Assembly (NCBI RefSeq): GCF_000264905.1
Contig: NW_006763137.1
Location: 684,719 to 748,718 of the forward strand
Origin: Stereum hirsutum FP-91666 SS1
Taxonomy: Eukaryota > Basidiomycota > Agaricomycetes > Russulales > Stereaceae
DNA: 64,000 nucleotides
Direction: 5' to 3'
This document shows positions 11,591 through 24,185 of this stretch, one piece after another (the first letter of the stretch is position 1; the number at the start of each line of letters is the position of its first letter). The notes beneath the pieces were generated by a model. That model did not search any database, was not told the DNA's origin, and saw only the letters and a list, made by a program, of their open reading frames with translations. The position numbers and the translations under genes were made by a program.

Positions 11591-12739
11591 TATACAGGAA
11601 AGCTGCGGTCGTGAGAGGAGATGGCGGTGGCGAAGAAAGATGCATATGAACAACTTTCTGCTCTGGACGACGCGTAGCACGTGCCTGAACATTACGGACT
11701 TTCAGGCGCGTTTCTTGACGCGTCTCTGCGTTCCATCCGGGGGTTTTTGTACGTTCAAATCCAAAACAGTAGCTTTTTGGCCATGGCCGAGCTGTGTACA
11801 GATCCTCTAGGATGGTCCTTCTGCTCAACTTCTGCTGACACTCATCTTGCCACACTTGCGGTAAGTTGAGTGGCGATGCGGCAATGCCCGGTACGTATTC
11901 GAGCGCTCGAAGTCGTTGCTTTCGACCTTACCCTACATTGATCACCTGTTTTTTGCCTCCTAAAACTCTGCTGTACATGGTGTCCACTTGGACAGATCTG
12001 ATACTCTCTAGCGCCGTGATAGACATTACAAGGAGTACTGTCTCCACTATCTCGTCAAATGTGCCCCCCTGCGGTACAACCACTATCCTCCAAGCTAGCG
12101 TTCACAATACCTCCCGATCCCTCACCACCCAAACTCTTCTGCGACCATGCTAAGACTGTTATATCTCACCCTTGAAATTATGCTGAATGTCTTAGAGAAT
12201 ATTGACCATGGCTGCCCAAGATCAACGTTGTATGCAGTGGAGATTGATCATTTCGTTGAGCTGCGCTTCAAGAGAAGCCCCGGGCAATGTTATCTACTTT
12301 TCGGACGGGCAGTCTATATCATAACATGCTCGGTTTTTAAACGGACGGTGCACTGGTTATCTGTCCGGTTCCGCTGGTGAAAGTGCCAGGAACCCGACAG
12401 TATCGCTTCTCTGTTCGCACAATCATCCCTGTACGCAATCTCTTCAATCTGACTCTCTCACCTGACGATCTATCTATCTCATATTCTACTTACCAGGCCC
12501 TATCTATCGCTTTACTATTGCACACACGCCACGGTATGCGTATGGTGGCTTGGATTCTCTAGGCATCTGCAGCAGTCTTCGCGAAGAAGATAAGGTATGA
12601 TGATAGCGCCTCAAGCTGAGCGCTAGGTCGTGGTATCGACAAGAGCCTATTTAAGAGCGATGGTACAGCAAAAGTGAATTCCTCTGTTGCTTCTTCGCCT
12701 TGCTATCAATCCTCTCCGGACGTCGTCGCGGTCAGGACG
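11591..12739. other. Intergenic, divergent promoter region
   Basis: 1149 bp between the start of the minus-strand membrane protein and the start of the OPT transporter. It must hold both promoters. No convincing TATA box, repeat or RNA gene was seen; the open frames are short and without family features. Confidence 0.4.
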
Positions 12740-15700
12740 ATGGAGGCCAGCCCTGAGCTCAAGCACAGACCCTCGCGCGTGTCCGATTCTGACGAGAAAG
12801 CCGACGACTATGTAGACGCTGACGTAGTTGACGAGGAGAAGGCGAACTCGGACTCGATCTCGGATGATACGGAGTCTGTCAAGGTCATTGAGAAGGCCGA
12901 GGAGGTGGCTATCGAGGTAAGAGCTCACCAGTTCGCCCCATTCATCCATCCGTCTCTGATTCAGTCGCACGATCTCGCTCGTTGTAGATCATCAGCACTC
13001 AAGACGACCCTGACCTTCCCATCTTGACGTTCCGAGCTGTATTTCTCGGAATCGGACTCAGTGCATTTGGCGCAGTAAGTGCTCTGCTCGACATACTTTA
13101 ACAGCTGGAATCTGTGACCTAGGGGAGTTCACGATATGATTGCAGGTTCTGGGAACAATTTACACTTTCAAACCGCAGAATGCGACCGTCTCTCAATTAT
13201 TCGGCTTGATCATTGCCTATCTATTGGGCACAGCCATGCATTGTGCGTTTCCGTCCTACGTACCAAACCCTACATGCATCTTCTATGGCTGACCTTTTTA
13301 TAACCATTTATAGCCGTTATTCCTAGTCATGGCTGGTGGAAGTACCTCAATCCTGGCCCATTCAACATCAAGGGTGAGTCGCAATAGCGCCCATCATACT
13401 CAACTTCCAGTTCCTGAGGATGCGATTTCCAGAGCATGTCGCTATCACCATCATGGCTTCAACGGCTGCCAATGTTGCCGTCGCGATGGAAGTTATTGCA
13501 GCTTTGGGTGCGTCTTTATTAGCGTCTCTCCGGTGTCAGATCAGTGTTTTGAGCTGAGGAACGGACGTTGTGGATCTACATCAGACTTGTTCTATAACAT
13601 CAAGCTCAATCCTGCCGTTGCGATTTTCCAGGTGCGTTCATTGCATTTCGTTTGACGTACGAGTCAGCTAACTGCTGTCTCCCCTTGCAGATCTTCTCCA
13701 GTCAGGTATGCAGGTTGGTGTTCGCAACCGAATTCACCTTCCTGACAAATGTTCGGATAGATGATTGGTTATGGTATCGCTGGTTTACGTGCGTTACTAT
13801 GATCTTCGACCTGTTTGCGACCTCTGCTGATTCAGACATATTGATAGTGAGGTCTCTGCTCGTATATCCGACATAGTAAGAGCAGCTTAACGCGCATACA
13901 ACGTAAGTTTCTTGAAAACTGATGGTATTTTGCAGCGCATTTTACCCAACATATGTGTCCGTTGTGACCTTACTGCAGAGTTTGCACTTCGGTGGTCTGC
14001 TCAACCACAAGAAGAGGTACGCACGTATATCCCTGGTTTCTTGGTTCGATCTGATCGATTTGCCTCCTCATACAGGCGGTACTTTTGGATTGTGGTAAGC
14101 ACGATGCTCTTACTTTAGTTCTTTCGAACCTCTTGATGACGTTTGGTTTTCAGTTCACTGCGATATTCTTCTGGGAATGGTACGCTATACATGTCGGCGG
14201 TCGAGATCGATTCTCATCTCACACATTTTCTAGGATCCCTCAATACCCATTCCCCCTTCTCTCCGCCATCTCGGTGCGTTCACTTCCTCGCCATCCTATT
14301 TATCGGAATCCTCATCATCCGCCTTAGATTATCTGTCTGATTGACAATGGCCGCTCGACTTTCGTTCGCAACTTGTTCGGCGCCGGCTCTAGCAACGAAG
14401 GGATTGGTCTTCTCTCCTTCAGGTGAGTCTTTAATTGAATGACCCCCGTACGACTGGCTGTGATTAATGACACGGGCTTTACTTTGTAGTACATCTTGGA
14501 CACTGATTACTCAGGGAACCCCATTAGTGTGGCCATGGCAGACCCGTGCGTCCCAACCTTCTCTTTACTTCCACACACGACGCTAACTAACCTGATCCCA
14601 CAGAGGTCAACTCTTTCAGTACGTCCTCCCCTTTCTCTTCCCATCTTCCACCACGCTAAAGTTCACGCCACATCCACAGTCGGCATGGGCATCAGCTACC
14701 TCGTCCTCACTCTCTGCTACTACAACAACGTCTTCAACGCTCGTGACCTCCGGTGGATGTCGACATCCCTCTTCGACTCCAACGGAGACTCGTACAACCA
14801 AACCGCAGTGCTCACGAACAACGTGCTCGATCCGGAGAAGTTGGCAGTGTATGGCCTGCCGCGGTATACTGCGACGTATGCGATCGCGCTGATTTGCTAT
14901 AATTTGGCGCTTGGGGCGTCTGTTACGCATGTTTTAGTGTGGCATTGGCCGGATTTGAAGAGAGGTGAGTTTTGGTTCCATTTTGTGGGATGATGTGATT
15001 GGGGGGTGGGGATGCTAGAGGGCTAACTGATGTGGTTGTGGGAATTTGTAGCGTTTGGAGGGATGAGGTTCTTGAAGAATGGACAGGACAACATTGATGA
15101 CCCGCACTATGCTGTGATGCGGAAGGTGAGTCCATCCCAATTATTTACCATGAACCATTCTGATCGTGAGATTACTTTCGCTTCCTAGTATAACGAGGTG
15201 CCACAGTGGTGGTAAGTGGCCCGAGCCCTTTTTTGGTCTCTCGTGATTGCGCTGACCTCGTAAGACAGGTATATCGCGCTCTATGTGTGTTGTCTCGCAC
15301 TCGGGATTGGCTGCAGTGTGAGTTTCACGTTTGGTTATCACCATGATGTTGGTAGATTTTCTGATGAAATCTATAGTATGGCGTGAAAGGAACGGTTTTG
15401 TTGCCTGCTTGGAGTATCATCGTGTTTAGTATCATCAGCGCTGTGCTGGCTGTCGTTCTCGGATTCAGTGCGCGTGTTTTCCGCCTCACGAACATCATTC
15501 ATCACTTACTTACTCACTCTCACAGTCAACGCTACGACTGGATTCACCATCAGTGAGCTTATCATCACAATATTCTTGGCCAATGTTTCAGACTGAACCT
15601 TCTGGACTTGTCCTAGGTGTTCGAGGCGCGATACAGATTATAGCTGCATTCGTACACCCTGGAAAACCCATGTATGTCTTCTGGTCTCTTTGTCCAGTAC

Positions 15701-17065
15701 CTCTAAACTGATCGGTGTCGGTTCTCAGCGAGGTCATGTACGTCAACCTCTACGGTAATTCGGCGACGCTCCAGACGTTGTACCTCCTCCAAGGCAAGCT
15801 CGATAAATCTGCGAGAAGGAGTTTAAATGCTGACAAAGGACTCCAGATCTCAAACTCGGGCAGTACACAAAGCTACCTCCTCGCTTTACCTTCCTTGCAC
15901 AGATGGCAGGCTCGATCGTGGGATCAATCTTCAACTATACCAGTGAGTGTTTGTATACCCTACCCGGTGATATTGGGCTGAATCTGGCTGTCAGTGATGA
16001 AGTCCATTGTCGACAGCAACCGTGAGGTGCTCAAGGACCCAGTCGGTACCCGTATCGTGCGTCGAGTTTGCCCATACTCTTTTCGACTCATCTCCTCATC
16101 TTCCTTTTTCTATCCAGTGGAGCGGTTGGATCGTTCAGCAATACAACTCCAACTCAGGTGCGTGCATCTTTACCCTGTCTTCCACGCGCTTGACTCCCAC
16201 ATGTTAACCGCTAAATCACCACAGTGGCCATGGGAGCCTTAGGCAGAGAGCTCTTTACCATCCACAAACCATACTGGATGATTGCCTTCTCCATCTTCAT
16301 CGGCCTATTCGTACCTCTGCCGTTCTATGCAGTTCACCGTTTCACGCCTCATGGATCCTGGATATCCAAAGCAGCGGCGTACATCAACACCCCTGTTCTC
16401 GTGTAAGCTTTACATCTACATCAAGATTCCGACGTTCCTGCTCAGGTACTGATTGGAACAAATTCAAACAGGTCCTATATCGGTGCGCTATGATTCCGTG
16501 TTCCCCACAATCTTATGTCAATGTCTTACGGCTCTCTCTCTCTCTTTTTCATTAGGCTGGCTTCCGTTCAGTGTCAACGGTATGTGGTGGTCTTGCCTGG
16601 TCATCGGCTTCATCTCGCAGAAGTGGGCACGTGAGCGCCGGCCGAAGTGGTTCAAGAAGGTGAGCCTGTTTTTTTCGCAACCTACACCCTGAGCAATTTG
16701 AACTGACTGTCCATATAGTACAACTACATCAGTAAGTACGGTTGAAATGGCTATACGACCCCTTCTAATCATATTATGCTACCATAGCCTCGGCGGCCCT
16801 CGACGGAGGCACTCAAGTCATCCAGTTCATCTTGGTGCGCTCTTCCTTGTCTCTTAGTCGTTGTAAGTATTACTAACCCGTCACATCGGAATGCAGAGTT
16901 TCGCAGTCTTTGGAGCCAGCGGAAACGCCATAGACTTTCCTTACTGGTTCGTCTCATATCCTCTGCGTTGATGCTCTGTGCTAACGACGATCGACTGGGT
17001 TGTTGAATACTGGCAGGTGGGGAAATCCAGCGGACAAGTCGGTGGATAGATGTGCTGCTACATGA
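12740..17065 (+). CDS. Oligopeptide (OPT family) transporter, 34 exons
   Basis: 754 aa proton-coupled peptide transporter of the OPT family, plasma membrane. Exons: 12740..12916, 12988..13074, 13146..13242, 13314..13373, 13433..13507, 13585..13631, 13691..13705, 13761..13788, 13848..13875, 13936..14016, 14076..14094, 14154..14179, 14234..14273, 14328..14422, 14490..14545, 14604..14618, 14680..14964, 15052..15125, 15189..15211, 15269..15317, 15377..15467, 15526..15552, 15617..15671, 15729..15793, 15847..15942, 15995..16056, 16118..16157, 16225..16402, 16472..16482, 16556..16659, 16719..16731, 16788..16834, 16897..16946, 17017..17065. Hallmarks: NPGPFNIKEHV (about residue 131), AGLLRSLLVYP, YNEVPQWWY (about 436), DLKLGQYTKLPPR, and the C-terminal GNAIDFPYWWGNP. 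An acidic cytosolic N-terminus precedes roughly 12-16 membrane segments. The intron at 15794-15846 begins GCAAGC, a GC-AG intron. Fungal members import short peptides or glutathione; the substrate here is unknown. It lies between factors B and C. Confidence 0.95.
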
Positions 17066-17519
17066 TGATGCGGACGAATAGCATTCTTTCGGTGATCTAA
17101 GCGAGAAGGTTGGGGGCACTGGATGATAGGAGGGTGTTCGCTCGATTCACTAGATTGGGGAGACGGAACGTGTACAATAGTTATTACTTCCCCCTGGTAT
17201 CGACGGATGAATAGCATCATGCGATGGTATAGCCTGTGATCAAAGTCTGGTGGTTTTTTGTCCTATTATAAAATACATACGCGCGACTGTACGGCCAAAG
17301 TCTCTCGCAGTTCGAGAGGGCAAGGGTTTGTGTCACACACGGTGGGGAGTCTCCGACTGGCCTGCACCCAGGAACCCGGCTCAGCACCCAAGGATCGACA
17401 CACAGCCACGCTCTCAAGATCGGGGCCGTTTGATCGCAGTCGACCGGCGCTCAACCTGAGAGTGGCATTCGCGAGGGTGTCCTTCATGATCCATACTCTC
17501 TCGATTCAGGTAGCTTTAC
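17066..17519. other. Intergenic between OPT transporter and factor C
   Basis: 454 bp holding the 3' end of the OPT gene and the promoter of factor C. Nothing distinctive was seen. Confidence 0.4.
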
Positions 17520-20500
17520 ATGGACAGGGATAAATTGCCCTCGAACAAAGCGTGTGATGCTTGTCGACGCAAGAAAGGTAAGCACCAACAAACCTGTCGA
17601 TAATCTGCTAGGCTCTGTGGCACGATTTTCATAACCCTCAATTTTAACCTGCTTTTATGCTGATTTCTCTTGTTGAAAACAGTGCGATGTGTGTATTGTT
17701 CGTTGTCTTCAATTAAGTAACCATCCGACGCGTTTCTCTTTAGGTGAAGGAGGGGACCTTGATCATAAATGCTGGAATTGTGTTGTGCAAGGCATCAATT
17801 GCACGCGCGATATCATACCGCGGGTCAGTTTCTCATCGATAATCTTGACGGCCGAGGTACTGAAATCTTTGCTCAGAGGAAAGGTCCTAAACCTGGGTCA
17901 GCCCTTTTCATTGCGAAATCTCGCCCTTTGCAGTAGACTGATGTCATGGGTTTTGCAGGGCTGTCAGCCAAGTGCAGCAGCTCCGCGGCCGGTGTGACGA
18001 GCTAGAGGAACGCCTGCGCCAAGTAAGATACCAAACACAGTTCCTACGACAGAGCGCGCTATGCTAATAGCATGCCTTGCAGATGCAGAAAACCCTGGAC
18101 GAGGCTGCGACGAACACGAGGTCGATATCCTCTGCCTCATCCAGTTTCCCTTCGCCGGACCCAGGCGCTTGTGGGAACGTCGCGTCCATCCAGTCTGGCC
18201 CGTCCAGATCAGCCACAGGGATGGGGGATGAATCAGACTCTGATGAAGAGAGTCACCGAGCAACAGGTCCTCTCACAGAGTCCATGAAGTCCTTGACGCT
18301 AGGGAGCGATAGAATTCCTCAAGAATTTCATGGAGAATCAAGTATCTCATCTGTAATCAATTTCGCGGCCAATGCCAATCCTATTTCCGAAGAGAATCCA
18401 TCGCATTCACAGCCCGGCAGCCGCGATGATTCTTGGACATGTACCGAAGTGGGTTGTTCGTTTGATTTTCCTAATTCTCTAAACTGATGTCATGCACGAG
18501 ACAGCGTGACGACGACCAATCGCCCGCCTACATATTCCCTGATCCACCACTGCTGTACACTTTGGTGGATCTCTACTTCACACAGGCCCACCCATGGTTC
18601 AATCTCCTCCACCCCCCAACGGTTTATCACTGCCTTGGTGAAGGCCTCCATTACCACGACCGTGGCTTTGGCGGTGTTGTGCTTCTAATCTGTGCCACGG
18701 GTGCCCTTTGCACTGACGATCCAGCAGTCTTAGACGACGACGAAATATTCATGCACCATGCGCCAGACTCATCCTGGCGGTCTGCAGGCTGGAAATGGGC
18801 TCGTCAGGTGGATCCCATGCGCAACGCATTATCACAGACCCCATCCGTGTACGATTTGCAGATAATTGTGGTACGCACAGTGTCATATCATGAAGTCATT
18901 GAAGTGTCTCTTATGCTGCCTACAACATCGGTTATTTCTTTTGCCTGCAGCTTGAACTAGCAATTATACACGCATATCCTCCACCATGTGACATGTGGTC
19001 GCTGGCTGGACTGGGTGTACGGCGCGCTCAGGCTGTAGGTGCCCATAGACGTAGAGCCTACGGTGGAAAGCTGACCGTTGAGGGTGAACTGTGGAAACGG
19101 GCGTTCTGGTACTCGGATTCATCTCGTTCATGATGTACCGTCTCATTGAACTTCGTTCTAAAATAGGACCCTTTTGGCCATAGACCGATCTTTATGCGCC
19201 TCCCTTGGCCGACCTTGTTCGATTCAGGAAGAAGAGTATGACAATCCTTTTTGTCGGATAATATGAATGACTGACGAGCCCTCGGATTAGCTTCGATGTC
19301 GATCTGCCTGCGGAGTGTGATGACGAATATTGGACTCATCCAAATCTTGAGTGCTGCTTTGTCCAGCCGCCAGGAAAGCCATCGATGATGTCGTGGGAGA
19401 TAGTGATGCTCAAACTTCGGGAAATCATTGCCACAGCCTCGCGGACAATCGTCAGTGACCCAAGTCCTTGTGATCGGTTATTCAACTCTGTAGCTGATAA
19501 TTTTCTAGTACTCTACTAAGAAATCTAGGATTCTCTCTGGTCTCGTTGGCGCCGACTGGGAGCGACGAATCATGGCCGAACTGGACTCGTCTCTGAATCA
19601 TTGGCAGGACGCCCTACCATCGCATCGTGAGTCTATCTACGTGGAAACATCCCCCATTCCGCTAACTCATTCTTATTTGACAGTGAGATGGGACCCTAAC
19701 CGGTTCGAGGCTGAAGACCTCTTTTCTGTCCAATCAGCCACTTTGGCTTGTTCATATCATCACGCCCAGATATTCATCCACCGCCGTTTCATGGCGCACG
19801 TCAACGGGCGTACGGCGACCCCTTTTTCAGAGGCATCTCGAGTGATTTGCGTGAACTCTGCTAGAATGTGTGGACGTGTTATAGACGCTCTGCGCCTTCA
19901 GACACGCTTTCGCGGATTCATATTATCTCTTCTCATGGTGAGCCCTGATAATTTGGCACACCTCCGTGAATCGTGCTGGCCATTTACCTAGCAATGCTAG
20001 ATCCCGGCCTTCGAGAGTGTCGTCATGTTATATTTCAACATATATCGTACCCGGTCCGAGCCTCATTCCCCTTTGTCGGAAGTGCATCTTCGTGACCTGG
20101 ACCTCGCAGCAAAGTGCATAGCTTTGTTGGAGGAGCATGGGAAGAGGTTTGGTCAAGACTTATCTATTCCAATCCAATATAATGCTGACTGCTTTCGTAC
20201 GCCTAGGTTTCTATCAGCATGTAGACTAAGGTCAGAGACAACAGATCTCTTCATCAATTACCTCCATGTTAGACACTGACCAAACGATTCTAGAGATGTG
20301 TTGGCTCGGATAGCCTCCTCATGCGGACTTCCCCCGCCATTCTCGGCTCCTTCCTCAGGTTCCAGACAGGACTCTGCGTTTACATCCCAGCCTAGCACGG
20401 CTATGCAAGATCCAGCTGCGCGAGAGCTTCTGTCGGACGATTTCTCCAGGTGGACAGACAGTCTCGAAACAATGCAATATCCCGACCTCTTTGGCTCGAG

Positions 20501-20609
20501 CGTTGTCTCTGACCCCATGCATTCAACCTTCCTCCCCATTCCCTTTGATTTGAATCACGCCGATGGCGCAGGCTATGCTCAGTTTGGTGGTTTTTTGCCG
20601 CACTCTTGA
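17520..20609 (+). CDS. Zn2Cys6 transcription factor C
   Basis: Third paralogue, 734 aa, intact. Exons: 17520..17577, 17683..17688, 17744..17823, 17877..17896, 17959..18022, 18083..18448, 18505..18870, 18951..19108, 19167..19235, 19291..19450, 19509..19626, 19684..19937, 20001..20146, 20207..20230, 20294..20609. Zinc-cluster Cys at residues 12, 15, 22, 31, 34 and 41 (2-6-8-2-6). Coiled coil VQQLRGRCDELEERLRQ, acidic serine linker (DESDSDEESH), then the fungal-specific transcription factor domain with DPPLLYTLVDLYF, DRGFGGVVLLICATGA and AGWKWARQVDPMRNALS. Exon phases match B throughout. Separated from B by 9 kb containing a MITE, a membrane protein and the OPT transporter, so the array was either interrupted or C moved. 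Nuclear regulator with unknown targets; the flanking OPT and RTA1 genes are candidates by proximity only. Confidence 0.92.
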
Positions 20610-21219
20610 TTGGACGTTCGCTTTGCACTTGATCTTTACCTCTTTTTTCGGACATTATATTTTCGATACCACTTCGGCTGTCTTACTGAGATTTTCCGGC
20701 CATTTTGGCCGCGGAAGGAATGATATTCTGACTCAAGTATTGGTGGAGATGTTGCCATTCCCCCTGCCGAGCCCAGCGGTTTAATTTGAAGATCAGGAAG
20801 AGACCGGAGGCGATGCTCCAGTCGACGGCGTTGACCACCCCGCGCGGATTGACGGTGAGACATCCGCTGCGGAACGAACACATTTTCTCTCCTAGAAGCG
20901 AGATCGCTCGATTTCTCCTGTCTTTTCGAGCGTCTAGGCTACAGAGAATGCTGTACAGCGACCAAAATCCGAATAGGTGGGCTGTGTCTCGCGGTGCCAC
21001 AACGGCAGTCTAAATGCCACATTACTAATTAGTGATGACTCAAGTAGGGCCGCCTGTATCCTAGCCAATGGGCGTTCGGTGAGACTAGTTCGCCGTACTC
21101 GTCAATTTCGTTACTGCTCGACCATCCGCACCAAGCAGTACATACAAAAGCAACGGTAGAGATCCAGTAATGCACCATTCAAAATCCTCACCTCAATACT
21201 TTCCGACATCCTCCTCACC
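20610..21219. other. Intergenic between factor C and RTA1-family gene
   Basis: 610 bp. Holds the 3' flank of factor C and the promoter of the RTA1-family gene. No clear element seen. Confidence 0.4.
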
Positions 21220-22588
21220 ATGTCCTCAACATTATCATCACGACCTCTCTTGTTGCTTGCTCTCGTTGCCTCGACAATGGCGTCCGAGGTAACTCTGGAA
21301 GCCAGAGATACTACTGATGTAAGCCCCTGTTTATTCGATCGCACATTCTGCGTGTAACTAACTACTCCTTATTATCCAGAGACCCATGTATGTAATGAAT
21401 CTTTACGCCCGCGTGTTCAATCCTCTCATCTTTACTCGTCACATTCAGTGCTGGATATATTCCTAAATACTGGCCCGCTGTCATCGCAATCGTGTTGTAC
21501 GCCATCTCAGGCGGCATCCATTGGTATCGTGAGTACAATTACGCCTTCTTTATTCGGTCCCTACTCATATCAGTTTCTTGTTAGACTGGTACACGGTTCG
21601 CGCCAAGTACATGCTCACACTCACAATCGGCATGTCAACCATGACGCTTGGGTACATTCTGCGTGTTGTCTACATCGGTTCGCCTTTCAGTATTGGGCTT
21701 TATTCCATAACAGCTCTGCTGGTTCTTCTTTCGGTATGTTCACATCCACATCTTCGTCGTTGAAAACTTCTCATATTAAGCCACCTATTGTAGCCCTGCG
21801 CCTTCCTCGCAACAAACTACGTCACCCTCACACATTTGTCCAACTCGCTCGGAGATGATGTTGTCGCCCGCTGCTTGCTCATCCGGTCCTCGAGGCTTGT
21901 ACGATTCTTCGTCTGGTCCGACGTCATCACGTTCTTTGTCCAGGCAGGAGGCAGCGGCTTGACCTCCACCGCCAGCCTCGCCACAATAGGCAGTGATGTG
22001 AGTACATTTCCTTCTCCGATGATTGCGCGCGTCTGACTGTGGCGTGTCTAAAACAGGTCGCTATTGTAGGTCTTGCGCTGCAACTGGCGTCATACGTCTT
22101 ATTCACCATGGTCCTCCTCATCTTCGGGTACCGCGTGTACATATATTCCACATAATCTCTCTTTATTCCACGTACTGATGAGTAGCATTAGTCGTCAACA
22201 TTTCCCAGAAGTCTGGATGCAGGTGGACGTTGCGAAGACATCCGAGAAGAACTTCAGCCTCGTCGCCCGTGGTCCGGCACCCGACTGGCGGGTCCTGTAC
22301 GGTGTCTTGTGTGTCACTAGTGTTGGGATTATCGTCCGTTCTATCTTCCGTTTGTTGGAGTTCATTGGCGGGTAAGCACCATTCAGCACCAATTACATAA
22401 TCCAACTCATTGCTGACCCCTTCCTCGATAGCTATGATGGATTCCTTATGACCCATGAAGGCTACTTCTTCTGCCTCGACGCCCTGCCCTTGTGGCTCGC
22501 TATGTCCATTTACTGCTTCGTATGGCCCCCTCGCTTTATCCAGGACCACTTTGGTAGCCCCCAGATTCCCATGAGCAACCGTACTTAA
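21220..22588 (+). CDS. RTA1-family membrane protein
   Basis: 317 aa integral membrane protein of the RTA1/RSB1 family, seven-helix proteins linked in yeast to sphingoid-base release and resistance to toxic lipids and sterol-binding drugs. Exons: 21220..21318, 21380..21387 (8 nt), 21449..21528, 21585..21733, 21794..21997, 22057..22127, 22186..22371, 22432..22588. The N-terminus MSSTLSSRPLLLLALVASTMA looks like a signal or first hydrophobic segment. Helices follow around WPAVIAIVLYAISG, MLTLTIGMSTMTLGYILR, LYSITALLVLLS, FVWSDVITFFVQAGG, IVGLALQLASYVLFTMVLLIFG and VGIIVRSIFRLLEFIGGYDGFLMTHEGYFFCLDALPL. The last carries the family signature R-x-x-F/Y-R-x-x-E ... G ... H-E ... Y/F ... D. The substrate cannot be read from sequence. 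Confidence 0.92.
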
Positions 22589-23009
22589 ATTGCTAGATGA
22601 TGACTTCCTTCCTTCAGCTCATTCATACGTTCCTTCTCATGATTACTGTCCTTATTTATTGCACACGCTAGTGCTAGAGACGAGTCTGTTTTGATTTGTA
22701 TTCATGGACCCTACTTCGTTTTGGTACACCCACATTATCTCGGAGCCCGTTGTTAATCTTTTTACGCATCTTACCGTAGTCTCGCTTCCGTATACTTTCT
22801 TTTTGTGTAGTTGCCGCAGCAGAGAGGCACTTGGGTCTACTCTTTTCCTACATACCTACCTACCTACCCATCTACCTTTGATCCTCATGGGCAATGCAGT
22901 TGATTCTCATCACATTTGGCTAGATAGCGAAACTTCTTTGCCGTATACCACTTTAATACCAGCAGGACGATAAATGTGAGCAAGTAGAGAAAAAGGTATT
23001 GACGAAGTC
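22589..23009. other. Convergent intergenic region
   Basis: 421 bp between the 3' ends of the RTA1-family and EngB-like genes. Contains a short TACC repeat near 22852-22870. Otherwise featureless; it should hold both polyadenylation sites. Confidence 0.4.
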
Positions 23010-24132
23010 TCAAATACTACAAGCATTGACCAAGTTGCTCCTCAATTCGTCGATGCCAAAGAACGGAGCTTTGTTCGCTGAAGTAATAATTGGCGGCAAA
23101 CAGGTCGGCGCAGCCTCAAAAATATCCTTCCTCAGCTTTGACAACCATTGTTGGGCGTCTTCGTCACTTTTCTCACCGCGAACTTTGGAAGAGGAGAGTA
23201 ACATATCGGCCTTGGTGACGACGGCCTGAAGTGTCCACGTCGTGCCGCCAGATCTCTGTACTTGCTGGTCAAGGTCAGAGAGCATCAGTCTATCGGATTC
23301 GTTGAGACCGTGTTTGGCGTGGAAGAGGATGTATACGCGTCTGAGACTGTTGCGCGAGGATTTATGAGCATCGATAATTGTGGTCGAGTGAGCTGAGAGG
23401 TATGACCGACGTACGAAGAGCGGTTTTGAAGGTAGTGGTCGAAAAGTGCTCCCCATTCGGGTCGACCACGGGATCCATACCCGGGTGCGTCGACGAGGAT
23501 GAGATGACCCGGCTCTGGGCCGATGCGAAAGAAATTGAGGGCTTGCGTGCGACCCTAAATGGCATAGCCAGCGAGAGAGATGTATGAGATATGTGCAAGA
23601 GAAGGTTATAATATGTTCTTACAGGAGTTTTACCTGCTAACATGAGGTCTTTGCGGTTCACGACGGCGTTGAGTAAGGTGGACTTGCCGACATTTGCACG
23701 ACCTGAAATTTTGTTAGAGACATGACGGAGAAGCTTATAGGTCGCAAGTACCTGCGACAACAATCTTGAAGAAGGAAGGAGAGGTGAGTGATTTCGATAA
23801 TCCGTGGAAGACACTCCACGTACCTCTGGGAGTCCGTATTCTGTGGGGATGGACTCTTGCGTCTTCGCAGAAGCGAGGAATTTACCGTGTCTACCGTTAG
23901 AAAATGCCGGGTGAACAGCGGTCGAGATATCTCTAGTACATCTAATGGTAGGTGTGCTAGCGTGTCTCACTGCACGTTGCGCTATAGAGAGTATCATCTC
24001 ATGCTGTGACGAGTGTGGCGAGGAACGAGAAAGATGACGGTCAAGTTCAAGTGGCGCTGAATAAAGCGCCCGAATTTCTTCCGCCGGCCACGGCTCCGAA
24101 ATTTCAACTTGACTCTTGAGTCTGCCCGCCAC
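23010..24132 (-). CDS. EngB/YihA-type GTP-binding protein, probably mitochondrial
   Basis: 292 aa. Minus-strand exons: 24132..23824, 23764..23752 (13 nt), 23702..23623, 23554..23415, 23346..23010. TRAFAC-class GTPase of the EngB subfamily, which assists large ribosomal subunit assembly in bacteria and organelles. Motifs: G1 GRANVGKST; G2 region GRTQALNFF; G3 DAPGYG; G4 TKAD; G5 SANK. The G1 loop is assembled from three exons, with a 13-nt exon supplying IVVAG. The N-terminus is long, basic and Ser/Ala-rich, consistent with a mitochondrial targeting sequence (inference). The start at 24132 gives an N-terminal extension; an internal Met near residue 46 (MILSIAQRAVRH) is an alternative. Its start codon lies 53 bp from that of the divergent Swd3/WDR5 gene, so the two must share a promoter region. 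Confidence 0.9.
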
Positions 24133-24185
24133 TCACGCTCATCGGCCAGAGTTTTTCTTGACAATATCGCGCTATTTTCTAAGAT
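24133..24185. promoter_or_regulatory. 53-bp divergent promoter, EngB / SWD3
   Basis: Only 53 bp separate the two start codons. At least part of each core promoter and 5' leader must overlap this interval or the opposing gene, unless the EngB start is internal. No TATA box was seen. Confidence 0.6.
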
